From: Ancylostoma caninum
Lineage: Eukaryota; Nematoda; Chromadorea; Rhabditida; Ancylostomatidae
NCBI GenBank assembly: GCA_037903475.1
Contig: JBAJFG010000611.1
Location: forward strand, 2,046,001 to 2,110,000
DNA length: 64,000 nucleotides
Direction of reading: 5' to 3'
Made by a program: the position numbers and the translations under genes
The notes under the pieces: model-generated
Told to the model about the DNA's origin: nothing
Database searches by the model: none
The model's input: only the letters and a program-made list of their open reading frames with translations
In this document: positions 12,305 to 25,752 of the stretch, piece after piece
Layout: each line of letters begins with the position of its first letter
How positions within the stretch are numbered: the first letter of the stretch is position 1

Positions 12305-13333
12305 TACGTGGGCGGTTTGAAGAGTTTCCGGAATGGCAACAGAAACAAAACAAATCTAAGGTACTCAATATTTTATTTTATAATCCAGTCCCCTCGAAAG
12401 TCAACACAAGTGGTTCGGTCTGTTCTTAATTTTTCATTTTCTGTCTAGAATGAATTTCTCTGAAGTAGTCAGAGTAACGGGAGAAAGTCACGATTAGCTT
12501 GTCTCTTGACTGGAATTTTGTCCTTGACGGGAAGCTGCTAGGATTCTAGGACAGGTACAGGTACGAGCAAGTGAGTGCAGAAATATCACTGAATGAAGTA
12601 GAGTTTTAGGTTTCATTATTACAAGTTCTTTGGTGAGCCATAACACCTGCTTGAGCGGTCACGCTGACATGGAGCGACAATTCTTTTCCTTGTTCAAATC
12701 AGCGCGTGTCGCACGGGTTACCACAGCGAAAGCTTCTAAAAAGTTCGCTCAATATTCACTTTTAATGACATTTCCATCGATCCCTTGGAACTCCCAAAAA
12801 CAGATGTCGTCACCCTTCCCACCTCAGCGAACGTTGATTTCTTCTTCAGAATCCATTCTTCGTATCTAAGCTACTGTTTTCGTTGCATCTTTTGTGGCTG
12901 AAGTGTAGCGCTTAATCTGTTCAACAACATGCAACATGCATCACACTCACACTTTCGATTTGAAACCACATTCAACTATTCAAAATAATTTTTTGATTTT
13001 CATGTAGATTGCGTTTTTGTTCGGGATTAACCAAATGCGGCACTCATTTTTGAAAACGTTTTTTTTAAAAGTTAGTTCGTCGGTCAAAGTTAGTTCGTCT
13101 TGCGGTGTTCTCTCCCATTTAAGAAAAATTACTGACCACTTAAATTCAGCACTTCTCAGTAATTGAGCGCAGTCGAAGTTGCTTGACTTAATCCCTTTAT
13201 CAAAAGCAGAGACTTTGTCAGATCGATTTGAAATTCACAGTGTGAAGGACTCTCAAACAGAATCGCATTGAAATTTTTGAAAAAGAACAACTCCTTGGTG
13301 GTGATTCCGGAAACTTTTCAAATGGCCCTCGTA
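12305..13333. mobile_element. mariner-like TIR element, no transposase seen
   Basis: The left end TACGTGGGCGGTTTGAAGAG is matched by an inverted right end ending CCCTCGTA at 13333 (reverse complement TACGAGGGCCATTTGAAAAG). Both continue into AGTTTCCGGAAT. The copy at 24471-25752 shares these ends and the adjacent inner segment (GAAACAAAACAA). The length of 1.03 kb and TA at the termini fit a Tc1/mariner-type element. No intact transposase frame or DDxD block was recognised inside, so it is either very decayed or non-autonomous. Confidence 0.65.
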
Positions 13334-16300
13334 ATTGTACCTCCGAGATGGTTTACGCATCTCAGGATGCATTAATGAGCAAGCGTGGATCACTAACCAT
13401 TTTGCATAGAGGCATAACTGAAATCCAAAAAGGTAATTGAAAAGTTGTAAAAGTATCCCACCTGTCCCATGATGACGTCAGACCCCACTTCCCAGAAATC
13501 GCCAAACTGTAGCTACAACAGTTCCACTGACGATGTTCTCACGCATTTATATTCTACTGAGCTTACACGTTCAAACAGTATGGGATGCTTTTTGCTCCCT
13601 AAAAGCTACAAGGAGGAAATTGGGTTTTCCCCGATTTGGCGTTTTTTCTTCTCAAGCTCAAAAATTGAATAATTTAATAGCACTATGAAATTGCTTGATG
13701 AGGAGGTAGAGGAAGAAATACGCTTTCAGAAGGTGTATTGCATGTTGGAGAAAAATGGCAATTGGGCGGAGAAAATCGCAACTAAAAAACGCAAGATCTT
13801 ATGTTAACACCTAATATAACAAGACGTAATGAAGAACTAGTAAAAATTTATATTTAGCTCTCAAATCATGCTACACACTTTCTGCTCTTATGCAAACTTG
13901 CTATGCGAACTTGGCCAATTGCTGCTTCCTGCCTTTTTTGCGTTGTACATAGTTGGAGGCAAATAACGATACCCTGAAGTTGTGATGTGTTGTTAGAATT
14001 GCGTAGTCTGTTATTTTTGTCGACTGAAAGATTGCAAAGGCTAAATTAGCTACTCCTCTATGTCAGTTCCCACCTACCCATTTTCTTCTGAAAGAAGAAA
14101 ATCCCCGATGAGGTGACGGCACTCTGCTAGAGGGGAGGCCTTGAAGACAGCTTCTACAAAATCCTGATTGACGGCTGGATACGCCAATCGACGCTATCTC
14201 GTGCTTATCCCCGCTCTTCCTATTCTTTCTTGCAGTAAGATTTGTGTGCTATGCGATTACTGCAGTAGCATTGAGCTATAATAACAAGTTTATAAACTGT
14301 CTCATACACATCTCTTACGCCAACATCTTCTTAAGCATAACAATTTTCTTATTAGGCTCTTATGGTCGTTTCTTTGATATCACCTTGAACTCCAACTTGT
14401 TCTTCTCCACGGACTCCTCAGTTAAATGTGCAATTTTCTTAAAGAAGGATCTTCTGGGAATTGTGGTGTTGTAGGATGCGCAAAATTTTTCTTTGTGCAT
14501 ATGCTAAAGTTGATTGTAGTGCAACGTACTCATTCGTTTAGGAGCTACTCCCACAGAATGCCATAGCATACTGCATATTTACTATTCACATCTCCTATTA
14601 GCTGATAATACGAACTATCCTTCTCTTAACTGAAGAAAAATCTGCCTGCAATTGCCTTCCTCAAGTAATCGTTCCATGTTTAGCAACAGTGGAAAGCCAA
14701 ATTTGTAAATTTTTATATAAGAAGCGACTGAGGAAAAGTTTTTAGAGGAATTTCTCCCTTATCCCTCGTGCAGTCCTTACATCCCCCATTCAGGGGATCA
14801 TTTGCTTTATCCTTCATAATATTTCTGCGGAGAGCGGTCTTTTCCAGAAAGAGATGAGGTTGATGACACCGCTCTAGTGAGACTCTCGTGCTGTCAGAGG
14901 AATACACCACGGCACCATGAACAAAGCCGCCTCCGGAACAAGGTTTTTGGAGTTTGCTAGAAATGAATTTTCGTGGGAGGTTCTTGACAACTTGTCTCCT
15001 GCTAGGCTGGGAAAATGTCAATATGGTCTCCACGTGGTCCATCCGCGCTTGTTTTTCATTCATTATTATTACCTCACAGCCAATGGCAAACTCAATTTTG
15101 GTAAGCCTTCCATTTACAAAAGTCACTGTTCAGCTCTGTGTGAGTACTGTCAAAGTGATTTCTTCTTTCAGAAATAATGCCAGAAATTTTGTCTTCGATC
15201 TTGAAATTTTTCTGTGAAGAACTCACCAACGCATTAGGCTCGCTCGAATCATTTATTGTTCATAACCTCATTTGAAACAACATTCTTAGTGGACAGCTGC
15301 ACCGTTTACCAAAATTAGAACTCTGAAGCTTTATGTAGTAAACGTTTATGGACTACAATGAAGACAGTGGGATAAATGCGGCATTAAGAAACTTCCTCAG
15401 CGTGCTCTACTCAGAGAGACATTTGATACATTTTTACTTTGTAATTTAGTTAGAATAGAATACTCATTCCCGGTGTGAAAAAGTTCAAGCGCAATTTGAT
15501 TGTTAATTATTTCTTCAGTTTAATTTTAAAATATGACCTTTAACACGTCAAGATGATTAGAATAAATTTGAAACAAAAATCTTTATATGAAAGCGAAGGT
15601 TTTTATACCGCATTCGTTTTGATAGTGTTTGTCGCGACAGCGGCTCTCCTGGCATTGGAGAACGCAGCGCGGTAGGTCAAACAGTTGGCCTACAATCGAT
15701 CCGGCTTCTTTGACTAATTTTGTCGTCGTCTATTCCCTTCTTCATTTGTTCTAAAAATTGAGAACTAACAACATAAGAGAGGATTATAACTAATTATGAT
15801 TAAAAAAAAACAAGCGGCACAACTTGCCGATGATACCAGATTGATTATCTCCTGCTTGGCGGACCGCGCCGCATGTCACAATGCCGGCGGTTGTGTCGAT
15901 TTTATTGATTTTTCACTGTTTCTGGTGTATGTATATGTCAACAACTTCGTTTGAAAGCATCGATTCATGATTCTCCCGACTTTCCGGCACGCTTGGTTAG
16001 GAGACGCTGAGAACATGCCCACTGTGGTTCACTAACGCACTGAACACGAATACAGGGCATTTATCTTGGAGTAAACATCGCGCGCGATCTGATCCATTCC
16101 AATAGATCAAATTCTCAGTTGAAAGACTACGTGAAAGCGGAGGTTCCAGCGATTCGCACGTAGCCTTTGTACTGGGTCCGCAATTGCACCGATCTTTACT
16201 CCCGGAAAAACACCCTGTATGACGACGATTTTGTATGAGACTATAGATTTGTCGATGTCATTGATTTTTAGCATTCTTTCTCAGGATTCAGTGACGCGCG

Positions 16301-19300
16301 GCTGCTGAGGATTTATAATACGCTGAACACGAGAGAACATGAGACAAACATTTTCCACGATTGATTTTATCGATTTTTCGCTTTACTAGACCACTAGTGG
16401 TATATTTGATTTCGAGAAAAAAGTTTGCTCATTGGTTGAAATTCTCGGTAGTGTATTAGATATGGTGCTGGATTTTCTAATTTCAACAGTATATTTTTAC
16501 CTTTTCATTATGCAATTGGTGATTCAGTAGCTTTGGTTAGTTCGCAGAGTATAACCTCAATAGCATATACGCTAAATTTTCTCAAATTTATTGAACATCT
16601 TGTATTTATCGATCAGGATGGAGAAGAGGGGATTTTGGTTGAAGGCATTCTATCACGACTTTTTTAAAAATGATTACTGCTATTGTACTCTTCATGCTGG
16701 CTAGAAAAAAACAAAAGTGAGCCGTACGAAAATTTCGTTCCATGGAGTCCGGAGAAGGAAGGAGTCCTAACAAGCAATAGAATGCTTTCGAGTTTTAGAT
16801 ACCGTGAAAAATCTATGGTTAGTTTGCGGAGTATAACGAATGGTTCATTGTTCACAGTGCCGTGAATTCTTCTTCGAACAGTTCCTGGGCCAACTAAATT
16901 TCCGGGAGAAAGGAGCTGCAGGACATGATCAAAAAAGGAACTTGTTGCTCATTTATGTATGAGGAGTAGAACTATTTCTTCTTTTTTTTTTTTGGGGGGG
17001 GGGGGGGGAGGGGGAAACAATTGAGAATGAACTGAATTTTGGAATTTGAAGGCACTAATGTCATTTAGAAACAACACTAGGTGGAGCTGAACTGCAAAAA
17101 GAACAGGCTCTGCAATTCTCATCATATTCGTTCTGATTTCGTTTTAAAAGCGACTTCGCATTTCCATGAATCGGCTGGCCGAAGTAGGCTACGCGCCAAG
17201 CATGTGGCCGTCATAGAATGAAGGTACCCAGAAGAGCTTCACTCGTCGGCATTTACGTCCTTTACTATTTCATTAAATTCACGACATTTCATATCGGTGT
17301 GGTGTTACTACTAAACAAAGTGCAACCCAGGATCCTTAATACTCTCTCCAGAAAGAAAACCCCATAGGCATGCTGCGTTTTAATGAAAAATGTTTTACTC
17401 CTCTCACAGCTGTTCCACTCCGCGTAATCTTCACATCCTCCAGGGACTACAAGACTGCTCATCTAGATGTTGTTTGATGGGAAGAACATCAGATTCACAC
17501 GATTTATCACCGTGTTCTAAAATTGTAGTCCAATCAGGTTTCAGTCCTTATAATTGTAAAAAAATGCACTAAATAGATAGCCACCATAGTTTGTTCGAGA
17601 TAGATAACATGAAACGTCTACGTACGTCTAACAGATTCCATGGTTCTTATCGATGTCTCTCCATTTACTTTTTCAAGTTTCGAACTAGCTCTGGGCCTCA
17701 TCAGAGTTAAGAAATATGGGTGCGTGTTAACGGATGACATGTGAAGGCTCTTTACTCTGGTTTCTTGCGCCAAAACCACTTTTCTTCTTATCTGAGTCGT
17801 CAAATGCATCAAAAGGAAACGGTTCCAATAACTGAGGGAGATCTCAATGCGGGCTTGACTTTGGGAATCTGGCTGATGTCTGAACGTTTTGCGTCGCCGT
17901 TGTCTTTTACATGTCTTGAAGCCTTTCTCTACAATCAGTCTGTTGTAAGGAGGCAAATTATGCAATGGTTTCAAAAGAACGATTGCGAAATTCTGTATCT
18001 AGAGGAGTTACTTTTACAGTATATTTTTATTTCATCCACAACAATCTTGTTACGACGGGGTTGGGGGGGGATTATGAATATGAGTAAGCATTTTCGCAGT
18101 TGTATTGGACCTGTTCTATATAATACAGAAACATCACAAGGTAGTGTAGAGCCTCTGTTGAATTGAATTTTTCTGGAAACTGAAACTGAACATGAACAAT
18201 ATGGATACCGGCATCTGTTTAGAGGCTGTGGCTTTGTCATCGATCAGAGCGTAAGGGAAGCGTTGGACTGTGCATTGTTCTCGTAAACTCTTCTATGTTT
18301 TATTCCACCCTGCTTGGACTTTGGATTTCTCCATGAATAGGTAGTTAAGAAGATATGACGGGTGCTAGGGTACGCATAGTTCTGTACGAAATCCCTGAAA
18401 ACCTCGTCTTTGAGCCCATTCTTTTGCAGAGAAATCGGGCGAGGTCAAGGTGATAGTAGGAGACTTCCCCACATGGACACCCTTGTTGGAAGCGCACCAC
18501 ATAAAAAGTTTGCAGGTGCACTGCGCTGGGGAAGTTCATTGAGGAGGAAATCCTACTCTTGGCTTGGCACCTTTCTCCTACGTATTTCCTCATAGAAATA
18601 AGTGCTAAACAGGACTTTGCGAAGTACTTGGAGGGATCATGTACACTACAGTAGCGTGCAGCTTCTGGCAATTTCACTTGTTTAAAAGTCTCGGAAACGT
18701 TTGTACGACGGGATTGTCCAATTAAAAAGGTATTTGTTAGGATAAGGCAAGTTCCTCGAGGTCTAATGTGATTGGGGCGTGCGGTTTACGAAATCTTCCT
18801 TGAGAAACTGCATTTTTTGTCAACACAGTCCACACGCTTCGTTTTTCCACATGGTTCATCTCATTTCTCATTCAGATTTTCACAGAAGTGAGTGATTACT
18901 TACAGTAATAGATTCGCTTTTCGGGCTTCCCCCCTCGCAGGTCAATTCCACACTAAACTGTTGGATATGGCGAGATCTAAATAAGAATGACGTCTGCAGG
19001 ATGCCTTAATTTTCCCCTTTATCGCCACAACTTTCTCTTCGTTCTCCTATGTTTATTTCAGACAGAAAGGTGTCCCACTGAATTTGACTGACGCCAATGA
19101 AACACTAGGAGTGGTGTGTAGTCAGTGCCGATGTTTTTTCATGCATTTGGGTGGTCCCATAATGGTTCTAACTGGAAAAAAAATGAGCTATCGTATGTAC
19201 CACAGCATGCTTCGGACGTTCGTTTTTTCCTGGAGAGTTTGACGACTAAAAAATATATTCGCTCTCAATGATGTACTTTTTAAGTTAATCAGTTGTTCGA

Positions 19301-19992
19301 AGCTTCCTAGATTGACCACATTAATATCATATGAGCAGCTCACTCAAAATGCAGGCTTAGGTTTGCCGCTTTCCTTTTTATTCGAGGAGGAAATACATTA
19401 ACGTGGTTGTTTTTGGTCATATATTCACACTGTCATTATAGTATGCTAATTTTTCGTTAATGGAGTGCAGTTTTGGCCTCTGGTGAATCCATTGATCGGT
19501 TAAGCCGTCAGAGAAAACATACAGTTTTTGAAAATCAGTATTATTCCAACCTAATAGCGATCAAATGTTTTCATCTTGTTTTGGAGGGCCCAGTCCGACG
19601 AGAGGTATATGTTTCGTTTCGAGCGTCTTTCAGGAGCACGTCTGCCTCAAGCATGACAATTTATCCTTTTCGCCGCTCATTCTTGAGGGAAAGTCAATTC
19701 ATATGGAACCATAAGTTTTAGGTTTGTAGACGCTTTTTCAATTCATTGCTACAGCTCTACTATTTTATTCTGCTCACGGTTCGCTGAAAGCTGGTACGAA
19801 GTAGGAAATTTCTGAGGTTGGGTATGTGGGCTTTTCCGGATAGTTATTTCGTTATGCCCGCTACTGTTATATCAACGTTCCATGTTATAGTTCCTAGAAG
19901 TAACTTGTGAAAAATTAGTCAAGAAGAACAAGGAGCAGTAATCGCGGTGTTGGCCACTTGGTTCGTAGAAAACTTCTTTACTCAGGATTAGA
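13334..19992. other. gene-poor region, no supported gene
   Basis: Nothing here could be built into a gene. The longest open frames (14713-15126 minus, 137 codons; 17741-18166 plus, 141 codons; 17618-17974 minus; 18345-18677 minus) have no recognisable motif, and several overlap frames on the other strand. A poly-G run interrupted by one A lies at about 16993-17015. The region is AT-rich and could hide short exons of a gene with long introns. Confidence 0.35.
19764..19769 (-). promoter_or_regulatory. possible polyadenylation signal AATAAA
   Basis: TTTATT on the + strand reads AATAAA on the - strand, about 225 bases downstream of the stop codon of the small minus-strand gene ending at 19993. 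Position and sequence fit a poly(A) signal for that gene; such hexamers are common in AT-rich DNA. Confidence 0.3.
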
Positions 19993-20304
19993 CTATACAT
20001 AGACGTTCTCTGAAGCTGTCAGCTGGTTAAAGTCCTTTTCCAGCAGTCGATATTCTAACTTAAAGTTACGGTAATAGTGATAAGATCTCGACAGCTCCCA
20101 GAACCATGGTGTCATAGTAATGAACGTTATAACGGTAGCTGTAACAGCGATAATCATAAGAGTATTACTACTATCATTGTAGTATGAACGAAATGTCATG
20201 AAATATTCGCCCCAATCAAAAAGTGTGCGGTGAAATTTCTTTCCCTTACCAGACCGAGAGTCATGTTGCCTGCCCGTTGCTTCATCCCCTTGCTTCATTC
20301 TCAT
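19993..20304 (-). CDS. small single-pass membrane protein, unknown function
   Basis: An uninterrupted minus-strand frame runs from ATG at 20304 to TAG at 19993 (103 codons). The N-terminus is basic and polar (MRMKQGDEATGRQH then a Lys-rich stretch). It is followed by an aromatic segment (FDWGEYFMTFRSYYND) and one clear hydrophobic helix (about residues 53-74, TLMIIAVTATVITFITMTPW). A charged C-terminal tail follows (YRNFKLEYRLLEKDF). The open frame extends upstream to a TAA but without a better ATG; the first in-frame ATG is chosen, and the second is two codons later. An upstream exon is possible, since an acceptor-like AG lies at about 20317-20318. I do not recognise the family. Coherent protein composition is the main support for it being a real gene. 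Confidence 0.45.
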   Translation of the reverse strand: MRMKQGDEATGRQHDSRSGKGKKFHRTLFDWGEYFMTFRSYYNDSSNTLMIIAVTATVITFITMTPWFWELSRSYHYYRNFKLEYRLLEKDFNQLTASENVYV

Positions 20305-23300
20305 GTGTCTTTTTGCGATTTCCTTCGCGTTCAACAGAGAAGGAGAATGGTTTTGTTATCGTGGTAAAGCGGCCACTTCCTGACTATCAAGTTTCGCCAG
20401 GAATGCCCAACCGATATTAAGCAAGTTCCCGGAGAAGCAGGGCTAGGAGCCCAGCTTAACTCACTTTGTGTATGCTCCAGCTTTAGATGCTCATGATGTT
20501 GTTCGATTGCAAATTCGGATCCAGAATCAGGAGAACCCGTCGCAGAGCTGGAGCTCGACTTTCCGCTTCATCTCTATCACACATGTTCGTCGTTTCTGCA
20601 GCTTTATGAATGTTTTACGGAGACGCGTTGCTGACCCATTGCCCAACCCTCCTCGACATATACGTAGCATACTTTCTCCTTTACAGTATGTTATATGATT
20701 TTATCCTAAATTCCTGTAGTATTTTTGGTAAGGTTTTGCTCATAAATTCTGCTTCTCTATAGCACACCTAATTTTCTGGTTTTCATCTCTGTTGCTAAAA
20801 TTGCGTATTATATTTTGCAAAATTAGACGCCTCGATTCCACATATTTACTAGTCATCTCTATCTCTCTCACTTCTGCTTGGCAACGGTAACATTTCTCCG
20901 AGGAAGAGTCAGTATGTGACCTAAGCCACATTTCGTCACAATGCCGAATCATGCGTACTGAAAGGCTCGGATAGCCCGCGCCATCCTCCTTCAGGCATTA
21001 TCGCCATTACTGTTAGATAAATGGCTGAATTAATACGAACAGCTCCTGTGCTCGAATCTCCCCCCCCCCCCCCCTCTCAATCTGCGGTTCTTCTCCTCCC
21101 CTAGGAGTCTTTGGGTCATCGCCTGGTTTTTTCTTTTCTTTCTCAATTGCTTTCTTGTTTCTCATTGCAGTTTTTGTACATGTCCATTTTCTCCAATTAG
21201 CTTTTTTCATCAACTGCAACGATCAGGAATACTGGTAAGCAGTTTTCTGACGGTTTTCTTTATGGGTTCCCATTTAACTAAAATTGGACCACTGGGATGA
21301 ATCAAAGGTCATACGCAGTTGTACGAGAATTGAATCGCTTTGAAAGAAATCAAATCCGCTTTGCGTTTGGTTAGTTTGTCTGGCAGGCAGTTAGTGATCG
21401 CTGATTTGTAATTCTCGCTAGAAATGACAAACACGCTATCTCAGTGGTTTCTCGCACATCTCCTCTCTTCTGTTTCCCAAATTCCCTTTGTTAAGATCCA
21501 CAAGGGGAATAATTCCTTAAAAATTCTAAAGATGTCCTAGTTGCTTAGAAATTCCGTTCCTCAGGAGTTAAGCGTTCCTTGTTTTTTGGTCAGTCTCTTA
21601 GTTTAGTATGTGCCGGCTTTCTGTTGTAGCTTTGCATGATTCTGCACACCTTGTTGACGCAAATAAATAAGAGAGTTAGTGAGGCGCTCTTATCATAGCA
21701 AGCTGAATCACAATGTAATTTTCACAATTTGAGAGTATTCTTGCTAGTTCGTGTTTATAGTGAAAGACCTAATTTATTTATTTTATTTATTTATTGAACT
21801 ACACTCGAAGGTGCACCAAATAAAAAACTCAAACATCAAATGGGAGCCACGACTGAGCACAGCATTCATTTTAGTAATTAAAATGGTTGGCCAAGGAAAC
21901 TAAACAAAACTGGTCATAGCTCATGTCGAGTTAAAACAAAACCTAAGTGATTTTATGGTGACGCCTGGTTTTTGATAGCGGAGGGCAGAGTACCGATAGT
22001 GTATGAAGATATCTATATCCTTTTCGGAATCAGCCAAGCAAATCCTTGGAAGACAGGGCAACAAAAAAAAAACACCAAGATATGCAACACCTTATTTGCA
22101 GAAGTTCTGCGACCTCCGTTAGGAGTGAGTGGATGAGAAGGAAACAGTTTTTCTGCTCGTGTTGTTTCTGAAAAATTGTCGCAATCTCTGTGGCGGAATG
22201 GTTATTTAGAAGCCGTCTCTTCAATCACGTTCTGAACCTTGGCTTATATTTATGGGTCCTCTGAGATCTATAGTTGTCATTCTAGAGACATTAAACTCGA
22301 ATGTAAGTTTTCTCTTCGTGCAACTGGATGGATTTCACCTTTGATTCGCCATGGTTTTTGCCGAATTTGCACATTTTTTTGTTTCTTATCTACCCTCCTT
22401 CTAATAGCACTGTTCCTCAAGATTTTGCCGCTCCTAGATAGAGTTGCATTCTGCTCAGTTTCTTTAAGCATGGTTAATTCTCTTACAGGAAAATCTTATT
22501 CTTATTCTCTATTCAAAATTTAACATCCAGTTTTTTGTGTATTCACCACAAATACGGGTCTCGTTTCTAACACTTTTCAAGTTTGGCCGGAGTTGATTTC
22601 AAAGGCTTAAAAAAGGATGGTCGACAAATTTCCTCGTACATATTCCCTTCTTTCTTTATATTCCATTCTCCAAGTCTGTCTAAGCTAAGCTGAACTGTAA
22701 ATTTCGAAAGATAAACCTCAATTCATTCCCTTCTCAATAAGCACCTCAAAGATGCTCTATCTCTGGGATTCCCACGGGTTTTCGGAAATGGAATAGCGGA
22801 GCTTAACTTTTTGCTCGTCTTTTCTGCAGCTTTGTAAACAAAGTGACGAATATTCAAACAAAATTTTCTCTTCTTCAAAACGTGTTGACACCAGGTCATA
22901 AGTAAGGTTGGAGCTCTGAAACGAGCGAATTCTTAAGAGAAACGTTTTGAGTGGAATTTCTTTTGGGTTTGTGTAAGTAGAACGTGTTCGAAAGCGAGAG
23001 AGAGAGCATTACTACTATGATAACGCAAAAATGACAAAAAATATTATGCGCGTCACCTCTATGATGTTTTTTTTTCATGATTCTTTTCTACACCTAGGCA
23101 CACTCCAATTTAATGGGATTACTCGTGTAGAGGTCTAGTTCTGGCAGCGAGGACTCCCAAACGGAAAAACGCGATACCGAATGCATCGAACTCAAACTGA
23201 GTTACACGATCATAAAAGAACTGAGCCATAACTCCATAAATTACCGTTTTCAAGCAACATTCCACATTTAGCCGAATCCGTATTCTTCGTAAGACCTTTT

Positions 23301-24107
23301 GGTGGGGAGGTCCCGAGCGGCTGCATTATTTTTATTTTCACTCGTGTGCACACTTGTAATGGTTTTATTCGGTAGGCACGAATATTGTATTCACTGCGCT
23401 GTGAACATTACATTTCTGGGTGTGTTGAACGAATAGAAAATAAAACGTTAACTACTAAGATCATCAAGAAATGAATTTGTTTTATGCATATTATGTTGTT
23501 AAAACATGTGGGAAAATAATTCCAAACCTGCAGCAACAACTCCCACTTTTGCCCCTCTTTTTGATACCTCCTGGACATCGGCTTTTGTTACTGATGTGTT
23601 GGGATGAGCCCTTAATATTTCAGGTGAAATATGGCTAAAATCCTCACTGGTTATTGGTGGGAACTTGGGGTGTTGTGCAAAGGGAGAGCCAACGTTGCTT
23701 TCCTTTCTTTCTCTAAGCAGAAAAATCATCCAACAAAAACCTCAAATCGCTGGGCCAGGGAGGAGTGGAGACAGAGCTGCCAAATTTCTACTGAATATGT
23801 GGAGCCTCCCAATCTGCTCAACGCTGGTATCTTCAAGCCTTCTACTATGATAATTTTTCCTTCTCTCACCACAAAGTACAGAGTACTTATGAGAAAGACC
23901 ACCAGTTTTTTTTTCGCCTCCTCGTATCGTCCTAAAATTTTGGGATATATGTATATACATATTGTTTGAAGACGTAACGTTCATTTGGAATGGTGTGTAT
24001 GATCAGCATGGGAATGAGTTGGGCGAGAATTGTTTTGGCCTAAAATGAGATGCCAGCGTTTTTTCGCACTGAACGCAGCTATTGAAAACAAAGAGGATTG
24101 TGGAATG
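20305..24107. other. gene-poor region, no supported gene
   Basis: No gene could be assembled. A minus-strand frame at 21013-21219 contains a Lys/Glu-rich stretch (RNKKAIEKEKKKPGDDPKT) that could be an exon upstream of the 20304 gene, but it runs into a poly-C tract at about 21060-21074 and splice sites are not convincing. Another minus frame at 20740-20952 is similarly unassigned. The remainder is AT-rich. Confidence 0.35.
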
Positions 24108-24171
24108 CGGTTTAGCATCCGCATCTGAACGCATCACACAACGCCATAGCCGAATTCGAATCCGATGAAAG
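24108..24171 (+). repeat. tRNA-like sequence, possible SINE head
   Basis: TGCGGTTTAGCATCCGC resembles an A box, and GAATTCGAATCC about 35 bases downstream resembles a B box (GGTTCGAATCC). A full cloverleaf with a convincing acceptor stem was not found, so this is more likely a tRNA-derived repeat or pseudo-tRNA than a working tRNA gene. Confidence 0.25.
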
Positions 24172-24470
24172 CAATTTAGACGCCAAAGCTACGAAATCAA
24201 GATCTGCCCCTGTGTGTATAATTCATTGGATTCGGTAGGGTTTTTTTGGGATTTTTCCGAATGCATGGTGGCGCACGCTGCTTATTAGGCTGGTTTAACC
24301 TCGTCTGGCATCTCTCCTGACGTCATTTGGCCTATGCATGGTCATCGTGTTCCCATAAGAACCTTCTTATCAAAACACGATCCTTTTCTCCGGAATTTAT
24401 TGTTTCATGTAGGTGACTTGCAATTCCAAGATTGGATGGTTCCTCTGCAAATTGTTCGGACATACAGAAG

Positions 24471-25752
24471 TACGAGGGCGAGTTGAAAAGTTTCCGTAAT
24501 GACAATGGAAACAAAACAACTCAGGTCCAGTTCTTGGGTTATTTTTTAGCCCAATCCTATCGCAGCTCAGCAACCTTGGTTCCATCCCTCTTCTGCTTTT
24601 GAATCTTTCCCTGCAAAGGATTTCTTCGAGTTTCTCAGTACAACCTCATACGGCCAATTATAATTCGTCATTCGATCCGAATTTGTTTCTGGACAGGAAG
24701 GCTTTGAGCCCTGAGGAAAGATCGAGGCGTTAGCAAACAATTGCTAAAGAATCAGTGGATGAAGGAGATATTTCGCTTTTATTTTTCAATTTTGTGTTCG
24801 TTGGCATTCGAATGTGCGGCAATAACGCTGCGGAGATGCGGCGCTTCTTTTCTACCTCTTACCCGCGTAATTTCAGTGAACTGGCATTCCTTCAGTTTTC
24901 AAACATATTCATCATTATTATCTACTAACCCTTTTCTGAAAGTTAGTGGAATGCTTCTGATAGAGCAAAAACAAATACCGGTACTTTTCCACCACAGCGA
25001 AAGGTCCTTCCTTTTTCTGGAACCAACCCTCTGGATCTGAACCACTGCTTTTACTACATTTCTGTAGGCATGCTATAGTGCTGAAGATAAGCTGTATTTC
25101 CAGTGAAAGTTTCGGGCTTCAAACCTTTTCCTTTCCCAACCAGCAATTTGAAAATTTTTGCCGTGATCCACTTTGGAACGTGCTTTTGTTCGGAATTTAG
25201 GGAGTATGGCACACATCTTTCAGAAAGATTTTTTTGGAATTAATTTATTGTGTAAATATAAAATGTTCGCTCCTAAAGATGCTGAAGGACTCCTCAATTC
25301 TGTGCACAATCATCTGCTTGTCTGCGAAATCCACATCCAAGAATTTGTCCACGTTTTTTGGTGTATTACCTTTTTTTCGACGTTCTGCACATAGTCAATG
25401 GTTTGCCTGTGTGCAGCAATCCTCGCTTATCCAAGCTAGGAAGCTAAGGGTGGGAAATGTAGGCAGGCGATGAGTCTCCAAAGTCAGTACATAGGAGATA
25501 TTTCATTCACATGAGACCTTCCTCTTTATTTGGAAAGATTTGCTGACCGCTTGAACTTTGTATTCATATCTAACTGAAGGTAATCAAAGTTGGCTGACTA
25601 GAAAGGCTTGCTAAAACTAGGCTCTTTGGCAGGTCGAGTTGATATTTATGTTTAATTCATGTCAAGAACTTCTCTATACAACGACATAGAAATAAATGGA
25701 AAATGCTGGTTCTTTAGTGGTCATTCCGGAAACTTTTCAATCCACCCTCGTA
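24471..25752. mobile_element. mariner-like TIR element, 1.28 kb
   Basis: The left end TACGAGGGCGAGTTGAAAAG continues into TTTCCGTAATGAC. The right end, reverse complemented, reads TACGAGGGTGGATTGAAAAG then TTTCCGGAATGAC, giving a TIR of about 33 bp with few mismatches. The length matches a full mariner element (about 1.3 kb). It shares ends and an inner segment (GAAACAAAACAA) with the 12305-13333 copy. I could not identify catalytic blocks inside, so the coding region is decayed or replaced. Confidence 0.7.

Noticed and set aside
14713..15126. A 137-codon minus-strand frame with Cys near its end.
   Set aside because: No known motif, an overlapping plus-strand frame of similar length (14917-15217), and no supporting splice partners. 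It could be a repeat fragment.
17618..18240. Overlapping frames of 118, 141 and 89 codons on both strands.
   Set aside because: Mutually exclusive overlaps and no motif; length alone is weak evidence in this much sequence.
18345..18677. A 110-codon minus frame with several Cys residues.
   Set aside because: No recognisable Cys spacing or domain and no neighbouring exon.
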